A stretch of 40,544 nt of DNA from an uncultured Thermomicrobiales bacterium (GCA_902806415.1 CADCWN010000168.1:1-40544); one strand, 5' to 3'. Counted from the first letter of the stretch, positions 24,634-32,360 are shown. Notes: generated by a model not told the origin, from the letters alone. Program-made: numbers and translations.

Positions 24634-24686
24634 CTCTCCACTCTCCCCTGTAGGGGAGGGTCGCCGCCCGCAGGCGGCGGGGAGAG
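24634..24686. repeat. GC-rich three-stem element before the class V aminotransferase
   Basis: Outer pair CTCTCC (24634-24639) with GGAGAG (24681-24686) encloses two hairpins: CTCCCC-TGTA-GGGGAG (24643-24658) and CGCCGCC-CGCA-GGCGGCG (24662-24679). Together they draw a three-way junction. The inner pair of hairpins resembles those at 7878-7919. It starts 3 nt after the VOC stop. Function unknown; no U-tract. Confidence 0.65.
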
Positions 24687-24719
24687 GTCATCCCCACGTT
24701 GAGAAAGGAACACAGCACC

Positions 24720-25871
24720 ATGACCGCCACCACCACCACCCCGCCCGCGATCGCCGCCGCGCGCGAGCGGGAGTTCCCGATCTTCCGCGAGTACACCTAC
24801 CTCAACACCGCCGCCGCCGGGCCGATCCCGAACCGCACCGCGCGCGCGATCGCGGAGGCTGCGGAATCGGCGCAGTATCCGAACACCGCCCGCGCGGTGC
24901 CGAGCGCCGAGCCGATCATGCGCGAGCGCCTGGCCCGCCTGATCGGCGCGGATCCCGGCGACTTCGTCTTCACCGGCAACACGACGCACGGGATGAATAT
25001 CTGCGCGCAGGGGATCGCCTGGCGGCCTGGCGACAACGTCGTCCTGCCGGAGCACGAGTTCCCCTCGCTCGCCTATGCCTGGTTCCACCTGCGCGAGCGC
25101 GGGGTCGAGGTCCGCTTCGTCCCCTTCGCCGACGCCGGCCCGACCGTGGACGAGATCATGGCGCGGGTCGATGGGCGGACCCGCGCCGTCTCCTGTAGCG
25201 CGATCACCTGGAACACCGGCTGGCGCGCCGACCTGGAAGCCCTCGGGGCGGCCTGCGCCGAGCGCGGCGTCCTGCTGATCGTGGATGGGATCCAGGCGGT
25301 CGGCGCGCGGCGGGTCGATGTGAAGGCGGCGAAGATCAGCGCCCTCTCGCTGCACGGCTACAAGTGGGTCATGGCCGGCTTCGGCCTCGGCGCGCTCTAC
25401 GTCGCCCCCGAGGCGGTCGGGCAGATCGCCCCGACCTTCATCGGCGAGCAGGCGATCGACGGCGATGGCGACGCCTTCGGGGGGCACCTCAACTGGAAGC
25501 CTGGCCCGGCGCGCTACGCCGCCGGGGGCCTTAACCGGACCGGCCTCGCTGCGCTCGGGGCCTCGCTCGGCCTGATCGAGGAGATCGGCATCGACGCGAT
25601 CGAGGCGCACACCTCAGCGCTGGCCGAGTCGCTCTACGCCGAGTTGCGGCGCAGGCCGGGGGTGCACGTCGTCAGCACCGCCGACCCGGCGCGGCGCTCG
25701 GCAATCACCGTCTTCACCCTCGGCGACCGCGCCAAAGACGAAGCCCTCGTCGCGGAATTCGAGCGTCTGGGGATCGTCGTCGCGCTACGCCCGCGCGGCG
25801 TGCGCGTCTCCCCACACTTCTACAACACCGAGGAGGACATCGCCCGCCTGCTCGACGCGCTGCCGGGGTAG
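24720..25871 (+). CDS. Class V PLP aminotransferase (cysteine-desulfurase/isopenicillin-epimerase-like)
   Basis: A 383-residue fold-type I PLP enzyme of class V. 'YTYLNTAAAGPIPNRTARAI' is the family N-terminus, 'FVFTGNTTHGMNICAQGI' binds the cofactor phosphate, 'GVLLIVDGIQAVGARRVDVKA' has the PLP-ring Asp, and 'SLHGYKWVMAGFGLGALYV' holds Lys215. No Cys-containing catalytic loop of desulfurases is recognisable, so an epimerase, lyase or kynureninase-like reaction is as likely as desulfuration despite the nearby sulfurtransferase. ATG at 24720 is preferred, behind AGAAAGGAAC; a TTG at 24699 has no RBS. A 13-bp hairpin follows 6 nt after the stop. Confidence 0.87.
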   Translation: MTATTTTPPAIAAAREREFPIFREYTYLNTAAAGPIPNRTARAIAEAAESAQYPNTARAVPSAEPIMRERLARLIGADPGDFVFTGNTTHGMNICAQGIAWRPGDNVVLPEHEFPSLAYAWFHLRERGVEVRFVPFADAGPTVDEIMARVDGRTRAVSCSAITWNTGWRADLEALGAACAERGVLLIVDGIQAVGARRVDVKAAKISALSLHGYKWVMAGFGLGALYVAPEAVGQIAPTFIGEQAIDGDGDAFGGHLNWKPGPARYAAGGLNRTGLAALGASLGLIEEIGIDAIEAHTSALAESLYAELRRRPGVHVVSTADPARRSAITVFTLGDRAKDEALVAEFERLGIVVALRPRGVRVSPHFYNTEEDIARLLDALPG

Positions 25872-25877
25872 CACTTG

Positions 25878-25910
25878 AGCGTGGCGGGCGGCTGAAGCGC
25901 CCGCCACGCT
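25878..25910 (+). terminator. Strong hairpin after the class V aminotransferase
   Basis: A perfect 13-bp stem, AGCGTGGCGGGCG (25878-25890) with CGCCCGCCACGCT (25898-25910), and a 7-nt loop. The bases after it (TACCCCC) are not a T-tract, so termination may be partial or factor-assisted. Confidence 0.6.
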
Positions 25911-26007
25911 TACCCCCATCGGCCCAGCGGCACCCGCGCCGGCCCACCAGCACCCATGCCGACTTTCGCCCTCCGAATCGACTATTATTCCCCCATGGAA
26001 AGGGGAA

Positions 26008-26976
26008 ATGGGGCGAATGAGCGCGAATGCCTCACTGACTATCGTGGGTGGACCACAGCGGATCGAGCCGGGGCGCGAGACGACGCTGACGGCGCAGATC
26101 GTCAACCTCGGCACCGTGCCGGACGATTTTCGCCTCAGCGTGCGAGAGATCGACCCCGCCTGGGTCACCTTCCGACCGCCGACCGTCTTCCTCCAGCCGG
26201 GCGATCAGGCCATCGCCGCGATCGTGATCACCCCGCCGCTGGGTATCCCGGCGGGGGCGCTCCGCCCGACCTTCCGCCTCCTCTCGCGCCGCGCGGGCAA
26301 CGTCGCCATCGTCGAGATCGCCATGCCGACCCCGACCGCGACCGCCCCGCCCCCCTACCAGCCCCCGCCGCGCGCGCAGACCCCGTCATCAGCCCGGCAC
26401 ACCCCACCGCCGCGGCCGATAATCCCGCCCGTGCAAAGCGCGCCAGCGCCCGCCCTAGACCCCGAGCCGGTGCCGACGGTGCCGCGACAACCCGACACCT
26501 CACCAGCCCCGCCGCGACGGCGGCGCACCCTCTCGCCGATCGCGCGCGGCGTGGTCGGGATCCTGCTGCTCGCCCTGCTGCTCGGCGGCGTGATCGCGGC
26601 CCTCCTCCAGCGCGGCACCGACCCGCCTGCCGACGGCGAGCCGACGATCGCGGCGGTCGAGGCGACGACGGTACAACCGCTCGCGAGCACCCAGGCCACC
26701 GCGACCGCGGTGATCGCACCGCAGGTGCTCCCGTCCCGGACACCGACAACGGCCTTCGTCGCCAGGGCATTCGTTGTCGCCAACACCGGCGGACAGGGGG
26801 TCTATCTGCGCCGGACGGCCAACATCGAGGACCGCGACACCGCCTACGAGGACGGCACACGGCTGACCCAGATCGGCCCCGATGTGCAGGCGGGCGGGCT
26901 CACCTGGCACCAGGTGCGCACCCCGGACGGCAAGAACGGCTTTGTCCCCGCGCAGTACACGCAAGACGCGCCCTGA
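26008..26976 (+). CDS. Membrane-anchored protein with N-terminal Ig-like domain and C-terminal SH3b domain
   Basis: A 322-residue protein in four parts. Residues 1-110 form a beta-rich domain resembling bacterial Ig-like/NEW-type domains ('ETTLTAQIVNLGTVPDDFRLSVREIDPAWVTF'). Residues 110-175 are a disordered linker rich in Pro, Ala and Thr. Residues ~176-200 are a single membrane helix ('GVVGILLLALLLGGVIAALL') after an RRRR stop. Residues 255-322 are an SH3b-like domain ('GQGVYLRRTANIEDR ... GGLTWHQVRTPDGKNGFVPAQY'). The N-part is probably cytoplasmic and the SH3b part outside, where it could bind the envelope. Starts at 26008 and 26017 are both possible; AAAGGGGA is close to the first. TATTAT at 25983-25988 may be a -10 box. 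Confidence 0.8.
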   Translation: MGRMSANASLTIVGGPQRIEPGRETTLTAQIVNLGTVPDDFRLSVREIDPAWVTFRPPTVFLQPGDQAIAAIVITPPLGIPAGALRPTFRLLSRRAGNVAIVEIAMPTPTATAPPPYQPPPRAQTPSSARHTPPPRPIIPPVQSAPAPALDPEPVPTVPRQPDTSPAPPRRRRTLSPIARGVVGILLLALLLGGVIAALLQRGTDPPADGEPTIAAVEATTVQPLASTQATATAVIAPQVLPSRTPTTAFVARAFVVANTGGQGVYLRRTANIEDRDTAYEDGTRLTQIGPDVQAGGLTWHQVRTPDGKNGFVPAQYTQDAP

Positions 26977-27061
26977 CGTCGCGTTTCACTATCGACTGGA
27001 GAATAGATAGTCCAACCTCCCCACGTCGAGCCCTTCGCCACCGGGGAGGCGGGGAGCGGTC

Positions 27062-27712
27062 TCACCCCAGAGGCGCGAGGTAGCGCCCGACCGTCCAGAC
27101 GTGGCAGGCGCTGCCGGCCAGCACGAAGAGGTGCCAGAGTTCGTGCGCCTCGAAGACGCCACGCCGGATCGTCGGGCGATCGAGCGCGAAGATGACCGCC
27201 CCGATGCTGTAGACGACGCCGCCCAGCGTCAGCCAGAAGAAGCCGCCGAACGGCAACACCGGTAGTAGCCCCGGTATCGCCACCACGGCGACCCACCCTT
27301 GCAGGAAGTAGAGGCCCGTGGAGAACCAGGTCGGCGCGTCCAGCCAGAGGAACTTCATCACCATCCCGGCGAGGGCGAAACCCCAGACCGCCCCGAGGAG
27401 TCCCCAGCGCCAGGGACCGTGGAGGGCGATCAGGCCGAAAGGGGTGTAGGTCCCGGCGATCAGGAAAAAGATCATGATGTGATCGAGCCGCCGCAGGCGT
27501 TGGAGACCCCGCGCCGAGAGGGGGAGGAGATGGTAGAGGGCGCTCGACGTGTAGAGCGCCACGAGGCTCAGCCCGAAGATCAGGAAGGCGATCAGGTGGC
27601 GCACCTTCCCGCTCGCCGCCGCCATCCCGATCAGGGAGCCGAGGGCGACGAGGGCCAAAATCGCCCCCGCCAGATGGGTCAGGCCGTTCACCGGTTCGCG
27701 CAGACGTTTCAT
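27062..27712 (-). CDS. Hemolysin III family membrane protein (PAQR/HlyIII)
   Basis: A 216-residue protein with seven membrane helices, the usual length for the HlyIII/YqfA family. Signature residues: 'EPVNGLTHLAGAILA' at the N-terminus, 'SALYHLLPL' (conserved Ser and His), 'LRRLDHIMIFFLIAGTYTPF' (Asp-His), and 'FEAHELWHLFVLAGSACHVW' (His residues that bind zinc in relatives). Family members are predicted membrane hydrolases acting on lipids, related to eukaryotic PAQR ceramidase-like receptors; haemolysis is not implied. The ATG follows GAGG. The upstream gene on the same strand is an acyl-ACP desaturase, so both may act in membrane lipid adjustment. It converges with the SH3b gene; the gap has only a short ACTATC/GATAGT hairpin (26988-27011). 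Confidence 0.92.
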   Translation of the reverse strand: MKRLREPVNGLTHLAGAILALVALGSLIGMAAASGKVRHLIAFLIFGLSLVALYTSSALYHLLPLSARGLQRLRRLDHIMIFFLIAGTYTPFGLIALHGPWRWGLLGAVWGFALAGMVMKFLWLDAPTWFSTGLYFLQGWVAVVAIPGLLPVLPFGGFFWLTLGGVVYSIGAVIFALDRPTIRRGVFEAHELWHLFVLAGSACHVWTVGRYLAPLG

Positions 27713-27810
27713 GCCGCTGCCTCGCGGGGCGACTGTTCGTCGCGACTACCCTCCCGTCGAGCCGTGATCATCCCCCGCCACGGTTGCGCGGCGGCGAGCG
27801 CGGCGTCGCG

Positions 27811-28806
27811 CTACTTCCCGACGCCCTCGCTGTCCGTCAGCGGGATGATCTGCCCGTTGCGGGCGATGCGGAACGTCCCCGGATCCAGGGAGGCCGAGAG
27901 CTGCTTCGCGGCGCGGACCGCGCAGTCGAACGCACGCGTGCTCTCGAAGCCGAGGGCGTCGAGGACGACATTGCGGACGTTGCGCACGTACTTCAACGGC
28001 GTGTACAGCATTGTTCGCTCCAGCGCTTCCGTCAACTGCGCGGGGTCGGGCAGCAGGCGCAGCGCCGGGGTGCGGAAGTTGTCGAAGACGCGCTGGAGGG
28101 TGTCGAGGGTCTCCTGTGGCAGATAGCGCAGGTAAATCTGCACCAATTCGAGGAAGATGTCGTAGTGGGCGCGCTCGTCATTCGCCACCCGCCCGAGTGC
28201 CCCCGCCGCGCCGATCTCGACGCCGCGCTCGCGCTCCTCTTCGCCCGGCTCGGTGGGGAGGCCATACTCGCGCCGGATCCGCTTCCGCAGCTCGTCGTAG
28301 TTGTAGAAGGTCGCGCGCTCTTGCAGGAGACCGTAGCAGATGAAGCCGAGCGGGTTATCGAGGTCGGGATCCTCGTCCCGCATCCGCCAGCGCCGCTCCA
28401 TCGCCGCCGCGCGGAAGCTTTCGAGTTCCTCCCTGGTTCGCCGCCCCGAGTGGGCCAGGACCAGCTCGAACGTCTCGGAGTGCTTCAACTCCTCCAGGCC
28501 CCAGGAAAGGTGGAGGTTGCGCCGCTCGCGAATCTTGTGCAGCATGTCGAGCCCGTCGGCGACATAGTTCGCCACCTGGCTTTCGAGGCCGTAGAACGCC
28601 TCGATAAGTTTCACCGTGTCGTCGCTCAGGCGGTCGCCGAACGCGCGCATCTCATCCAGCGGCAGATCGTCCCAGGGCAGCCAGTTCCGCTCCTTCATCA
28701 TCTTATGGAAGTAGCGGATGAAGGCTTCGCGCGCCTCCACCGACGCGGCCCGCTCGCGCGCCTCGCGTGTCCAAGGCCCCCGCAGGACGATCGGCATACT
28801 GACCAT
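27811..28806 (-). CDS. Acyl-[acyl-carrier-protein] desaturase (ferritin-like di-iron)
   Basis: A 331-residue soluble di-iron desaturase of the type found in plants and as DesA in mycobacteria; it puts a double bond into acyl chains on ACP. 'EELKHSETF' gives the first ExxH iron motif and 'NDERAHYDIFLELV' the second. The helical segments around 'FYGLESQVANYVADGLDM' fit the family's first iron-binding helix. The C-terminal 60 residues are soluble and poorly conserved. Start at 28806: ATG behind AGGGAGAG; a TTG one codon upstream is less likely. It lies 39 nt downstream of a TetR gene on the same strand, so it is probably repressed with it and may respond to acyl-CoA or acyl-ACP. Confidence 0.85.
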   Translation of the reverse strand: MVSMPIVLRGPWTREARERAASVEAREAFIRYFHKMMKERNWLPWDDLPLDEMRAFGDRLSDDTVKLIEAFYGLESQVANYVADGLDMLHKIRERRNLHLSWGLEELKHSETFELVLAHSGRRTREELESFRAAAMERRWRMRDEDPDLDNPLGFICYGLLQERATFYNYDELRKRIRREYGLPTEPGEEERERGVEIGAAGALGRVANDERAHYDIFLELVQIYLRYLPQETLDTLQRVFDNFRTPALRLLPDPAQLTEALERTMLYTPLKYVRNVRNVVLDALGFESTRAFDCAVRAAKQLSASLDPGTFRIARNGQIIPLTDSEGVGK

Positions 28807-28845
28807 CAAACTCTCCCTATCCCACTATCCCGGCGACTCGCGCCG

Positions 28846-29451
28846 TCACGCCACCCTGCTCACCCCGCCCTCCTCGGGCGGGAGGAGTGCCTGGTTCATC
28901 ACTTGCAGGACCGTCGCCTCGTACTTGGCGACATCGCCATCGCCGCGCAGCAGCCCGATCTCCGCGACCCACTCGACCGTGCCGATCAGCAGCGCCGCCA
29001 GGGTCAACGGGTCGTAGCGCCGAATCTGCCCCTGCGCCATCCGCGCCGCCAGGCGGGTTGCCAGCTCCTGCCACAATTGCCGGTAGCCCGGCAGCGGGCG
29101 ATATGGCGCGAGACCCTTGAGGCCGAGGTCGAGGCGCTGCAGACTCAGCAGATCGCGCTCACTGAGCAAGAACGCCAGCGCCGCCCGGATCGTCTCGTCG
29201 ATCGGCGCGACCGTTGTCGGGCGATCAAGGACGGCGCAGAGTTCGACCGTCAATCGCGACAGGAGGTCATCGACCAGCGCCGCGACCAGCGCCTCCTTCG
29301 ACGCGAAATAGAGGTAGACGGTGCCGGTCGCCACGCCCGCGCGGGTCGCGATATCGGCGATTCGCGCGCCGACAAACCCCTGCTCCGCGAAGACCGCCCG
29401 CGCCGCCGCGAGAATGTCGGCCTTTTTCTGCGGATCGATCGCCCGCGCCAT
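28846..29451 (-). CDS. TetR/AcrR-family transcriptional regulator
   Basis: A 201-residue repressor. The N-terminal DNA-binding domain spans residues 8-55: 'ADILAAARAVFAEQGFVGARIADIATRAGVATGTVYLYFASKEAL' matches the TetR signature, recognition helix around 'ATGTVYLYFA'. The C-terminal all-helical domain (about 60-195) would bind a ligand; it resembles the branch that controls fatty-acid genes, but the ligand is not readable. Its own promoter carries a near-palindrome at the start site, so autorepression is likely. The desaturase gene follows in the same transcript. Confidence 0.92.
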   Translation of the reverse strand: MARAIDPQKKADILAAARAVFAEQGFVGARIADIATRAGVATGTVYLYFASKEALVAALVDDLLSRLTVELCAVLDRPTTVAPIDETIRAALAFLLSERDLLSLQRLDLGLKGLAPYRPLPGYRQLWQELATRLAARMAQGQIRRYDPLTLAALLIGTVEWVAEIGLLRGDGDVAKYEATVLQVMNQALLPPEEGGVSRVA

Positions 29452-29469
29452 AACTACCCGATCACGTCA

Positions 29470-29488
29470 ATGAATGAACGTTATTCAT
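29470..29488. promoter_or_regulatory. Candidate TetR operator overlapping the transcription start
   Basis: ATGAATGAACGTTATTCAT, a near-palindrome centred on AACGTT with one bulged G. The arms are TGAAT and ATTCA. It is AT-rich in a GC-rich region and lies just after the predicted -10 box, covering the start site, the usual place for a TetR-type repressor to act. Confidence 0.65.
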
Positions 29489-29489
29489 C

Positions 29490-29518
29490 ATTGTAGACGT
29501 TAAGGGGAGGGGCGTCAA
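29490..29518 (-). promoter_or_regulatory. Sigma-70-like promoter of the TetR-desaturase operon
   Basis: On the minus strand: TTGACG (29518-29513), a 17-nt spacer and TACAAT (29495-29490), each one base off consensus. Predicted start is near 29483, giving a leader of about 32 nt to the TetR ATG at 29451. This is the best promoter in the window. Confidence 0.75.
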
Positions 29519-29536
29519 GTCTGGCGAAAGTGGGAA

Positions 29537-29559
29537 GGGGTGGCGCTTTGCGTCACCCC
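29537..29559 (-). terminator. Hairpin after the SDR gene
   Basis: A 10-bp stem (29537-29546 with 29550-29559, one G-U pair) and a 3-nt loop; on the minus strand it is followed by TTCCCACTTT. It lies about 57 nt after the SDR stop and just before the TetR promoter, so it probably insulates that promoter. U-content is modest. Confidence 0.5.
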
Positions 29560-29615
29560 GCTCCCAGCACCTTCCCTATATATGCAACCGGCGTGCCACG
29601 ATCGGGCGCGGCGAC

Positions 29616-30353
29616 TTAGCGCCCCACGGTAGGGGTCAGCCAAAGCTCGTCCACGGTGACGCGGTGCGGCTGCGTCGCCACGTAGACGACCGCCGCCGCG
29701 ATATCCTCCGACTGCAACATCGTCTCGCGCGCCTCGGTGCTCGGCGGATTCGGGCGGTGGTCGAGGATCGCGGTCGCCGTGTCGCCGGGGAGGATAGTGG
29801 TGGCGCGGATCCCGTTCGGCTTCTCCTCGGCGTTGATGCTGTGAGAGACCGAGATCGCCCCCGCCTTCGACGCGCCGTAGGCGATCCCGGACAAGGTGCC
29901 GGGGCGCCGACCCGCCATACTCGCCACGGTGATGATCGTCCCCTCGCGCTGGGCGCGCATCTGTGGCAGGACCGCCTTCGCGCAGTTGAAGACGCCGTTG
30001 AGGTTCACGCCGATGACGTACTCCCACTGCTCCTGGGAGATGTTGTGCAGGGCGCGCTCCTTGGTGTTCACCCCCGCGTTGGCGACGAGGAGGTCGATCC
30101 GCCCCCACTCGCCGACGACCCGCTCGACGAGCGCCCCGACCGCCGCCGCGTCGGCCACGTCGGCGGGCAGGGCCAGCGCCACCCCGCCCCCGCCGTTGAT
30201 CTCATCCGCGATTGCGACGACGACATCCGCCGACCGTGCGACAACAGCGACCTTGGCCCCCTCGGCGGCCAGCGCGTAGACCGTCGCCCGGCCCATCCCG
30301 CTCGACGCCCCCGTGACGATCGCCACCTTCCCCGCCAGTTTCCCCTCGGCCAT
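29616..30353 (-). CDS. Short-chain dehydrogenase/reductase (classical SDR)
   Basis: A 245-residue classical SDR, an NAD(P)-dependent oxidoreductase. 'VAIVTGASSGMGRAT' (about residues 10-24) is the TGxxxGxG cofactor motif, 'LLVANAG' the NAG motif, 'IITVASMAG' carries the catalytic Ser, and 'YGASKAG' the catalytic Tyr and Lys. 'VAVVARSADVV' after the second strand has Arg, which favours NADP(H). The substrate cannot be read. Start at 30353: ATG 6 nt after AAAGGGG; a GTG one codon upstream is less well placed. It stands alone with hairpins on both sides. Confidence 0.9.
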   Translation of the reverse strand: MAEGKLAGKVAIVTGASSGMGRATVYALAAEGAKVAVVARSADVVVAIADEINGGGGVALALPADVADAAAVGALVERVVGEWGRIDLLVANAGVNTKERALHNISQEQWEYVIGVNLNGVFNCAKAVLPQMRAQREGTIITVASMAGRRPGTLSGIAYGASKAGAISVSHSINAEEKPNGIRATTILPGDTATAILDHRPNPPSTEARETMLQSEDIAAAVVYVATQPHRVTVDELWLTPTVGR

Positions 30354-30483
30354 CACCCACCCCTTTCACCAGCGTATCGAACTGTGTTCCACATTGCGCG
30401 TGGAGTCTCGCATCGTGCCCGGTCGCGCGCAAATGAGCGGGAGGGCGGGCGCGGTGGCGATTCGAGGGGGGCCGTGGCGTTAC

Positions 30484-30522
30484 GGGCGTGGATGGGCGGA
30501 TTGCCTATGCCCATCCACGCCC
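30484..30522. repeat. Perfect 14-bp hairpin upstream of the SDR gene
   Basis: GGGCGTGGATGGGC (30484-30497) pairs exactly with GCCCATCCACGCCC (30509-30522) around an 11-nt loop. It lies in the 394-nt gap 30354-30747 between the SDR start and M81 stop, beside the larger inverted repeat at 30557-30699; no gene is seen in that gap. Confidence 0.75.
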
Positions 30523-30556
30523 ACGATGTCTACGGATGTGGGTGGCGAGACGACGT

Positions 30557-30699
30557 GCGGGCGTATGCAATACGCCCCTACAACCGACCGCAGTGCCAAT
30601 AACCACAGCGGCGTGGCGTCCCTAACGCCGGGGGACACCACCCGCGATGCGCCGAAGGCCAACCACCAGCGGTTGTAGGGGCGTATTGCATACGCCCGC
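30557..30699. repeat. 29-bp perfect inverted repeat with self-palindromic arms
   Basis: Arms 30557-30585 and 30671-30699 are exact inverse copies over 29 bp, 85 nt apart. Each arm contains GGGCGTATGCAATACGCCC or its complement, itself a hairpin with a 3-nt loop, followed by CTACAACC. The element can therefore fold as one long stem or as two separate arm hairpins. This arrangement suggests a dispersed REP-like or MITE-like repeat; other copies would lie outside the window. Confidence 0.8.
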
Positions 30700-30747
30700 C
30701 CGTCGTCCTGCCGCCCACATTTGTGGAATGCCGACAACGCTCGTCGC

Positions 30748-32229
30748 TCATCCCCCGTATGCCGCCCCTTCATCGAGCGGCCAGATCGGGCGGCGGATGC
30801 GGCGGTGGGTGAAATTGTCCAGGCGCAGGGTCGTGGCACCGGGCGCGTCGGCGGCGATGATCGCGGCGGCGAGGTGGGTGAACCCGGCACGGAAGTGGGC
30901 GCTCGACTTTAACGCGACAATCTTGCGGCGGCGCACGTCGATCCCGTGCAGCAAGAACACCTCGTCGTCGAGGACCTGATTGCGCTCGGACGCGACGATG
31001 ATCTCCACGCCGCCGATCCGCAGGCGCGCCGACGGCCCGAGGTCGGTCGCCATCCCCCGCCCCATCGGCGTGGTGAGGCGGAAGCGCCCGTCGGTCAGCG
31101 CCTTCACATACGCCTCGGCTTCGATCGGCGCGCCGTGGAGCGTGTCGGTCTTGCCGCCGAGCCGGACGCGGATCGTCGCGCCGACGCCTGCATCGTGGGC
31201 CAGCGCGGCGACCGCCGGATCGTAGATGAAGGCGTAGCAGGCGTCGGTCAAGCCCGCGTCGAGGATCGCGCGCAGGAGGTGGGTGCTGTCACCCGGCGAG
31301 CCGCCGCCCGGATTATCCGACGTGTCGTTGATCACCACCGGCCCGCCCTCGACCGCCAGCGCGGCGATGATCGCCTCCTCCGGCGTCAGGCTGACCGGGC
31401 GATACTCCTCGCGCGCCGCCCAGACTGCGCGGGCGATGTCCTCCGCAACGTCGCGCGCCAACGCCGGATCGCCGTCGGCCATCGCCAGGACCGACATCCC
31501 GACCGCCGGGACATCGGTGTAGGGGAAGCCGTGGAAGATCGTGCAGTCGAGGACGCCGGGGCGCGCCTCCCACTCCCAACATAGACTGTTCAGCCGCTTG
31601 CCCGGTTCGAGGTCGGTCGAGCAGGTCGGGATCATCATCGGCAACGATTCCAGGTGCATCGTCGGCCTGATCTCCCGCCGCAGGACGCGCCGCAGGAAGG
31701 TGATCGCTTCCGCGCCGCGCTCGTAGCTGTCGGTGTGCGGGTAGAAGTTGGTCCCGAACAGCCCATCGGCGGCGTCGAGCATCGCCTGAGTCAGGTTGCC
31801 GTGGAGGTCCAGCGCCGCCGCGATCGGCACGTCCGGCCCGACCAATTCCCGCACTCGCGCCAGAATGTCGCCCTCCAGATCGTCGGTACCCTCGGCCACG
31901 CCCGCGCCGTGCAGCGAGAGGCAGACGGCGTCGATCGGCAACGCCCGCGCGATCCCGCCGAGCAGTTCGCCCAGCATCTCCGCATAGGCGGCGGCGGTGA
32001 TCGTGCCGGACGGGTAGGCCATCGTGCAGAAGACCGGCACCGCCTCCACCCCCAGCGCCGCCGCCGTGTCGAGCATCCCGCCGACATACGAGCGATTCCC
32101 CGCGTGCGCCGCGACGATCGCCGCGCCGTGCTGCCACTGGTACCGTTTGAACGGCTCGACCGTCGTCGGCGCGGCGCAGAACGTATTCGTCTCGTGCGCG
32201 ATCTCGCCGATCGCGATGCGGTAGGGCAT
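30748..32229 (-). CDS. M81-family metallopeptidase (MlrC-like)
   Basis: A 493-residue protein of the M81/MlrC family, zinc proteins named after the microcystin-degradation protein MlrC. The N-terminus 'YRIAIGEIAHETNTFCAAPTTVEPF' contains the signature GxxxHETNTF. 'AVCLSLHGAGVAEGTDDLEGDIL' and 'AALDLHGNLTQAM' supply further family His/Asp residues, and 'VVINDTSDNPGGGSPGDSTHLLRAIL' (about residues 295-320) is the second conserved block. Substrates in most bacteria are unknown; small peptides or amides are likely. Start at 32229: ATG behind GGAGCG; the upstream frame runs through inverted repeat B6. A glycosidase-like gene precedes it on the same strand. Confidence 0.9.
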   Translation of the reverse strand: MPYRIAIGEIAHETNTFCAAPTTVEPFKRYQWQHGAAIVAAHAGNRSYVGGMLDTAAALGVEAVPVFCTMAYPSGTITAAAYAEMLGELLGGIARALPIDAVCLSLHGAGVAEGTDDLEGDILARVRELVGPDVPIAAALDLHGNLTQAMLDAADGLFGTNFYPHTDSYERGAEAITFLRRVLRREIRPTMHLESLPMMIPTCSTDLEPGKRLNSLCWEWEARPGVLDCTIFHGFPYTDVPAVGMSVLAMADGDPALARDVAEDIARAVWAAREEYRPVSLTPEEAIIAALAVEGGPVVINDTSDNPGGGSPGDSTHLLRAILDAGLTDACYAFIYDPAVAALAHDAGVGATIRVRLGGKTDTLHGAPIEAEAYVKALTDGRFRLTTPMGRGMATDLGPSARLRIGGVEIIVASERNQVLDDEVFLLHGIDVRRRKIVALKSSAHFRAGFTHLAAAIIAADAPGATTLRLDNFTHRRIRRPIWPLDEGAAYGG

Positions 32230-32244
32230 GGTTCGCTCCACTCT

Positions 32245-32351
32245 AGTCGGTAGTCCGTAGTCCGTAGTCCGTAGTAGGGGTCTACTTGCCGGCGTAGTGT
32301 TGGAATACCACCGCCCAGCCACTACGGACTACGGACTACGGACTACCGACT
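32245..32351. repeat. Heptad inverted repeat B6 (31-bp perfect stem)
   Basis: Arms 32245-32275 and 32321-32351 are perfectly complementary over 31 bp. They consist of the 7-mer GTAGTCC, with one variant unit (AGTCGGT) at the outer end of both arms. The loop is 45 nt. The element starts 9 nt after the glycosidase-like stop and ends 15 nt before the M81 start, filling the gap. The same 7-mer builds repeat B8 at 37711-37823. Confidence 0.92.
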
Positions 32352-32360
32352 GCCACTCCT

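Noticed and set aside
27784..29496. A 570-codon plus-strand frame opposite the desaturase and TetR genes
   Set aside because: It overlaps two recognised genes and the TetR operator, has no RBS at its start, and its composition matches antisense shadow.
32245..32351. Tandem 7-mer repeats considered as CRISPR or minisatellite
   Set aside because: There are no unique spacers of regular length and no cas genes; units are contiguous and arranged as two inverted arms, unlike CRISPR or simple minisatellites.
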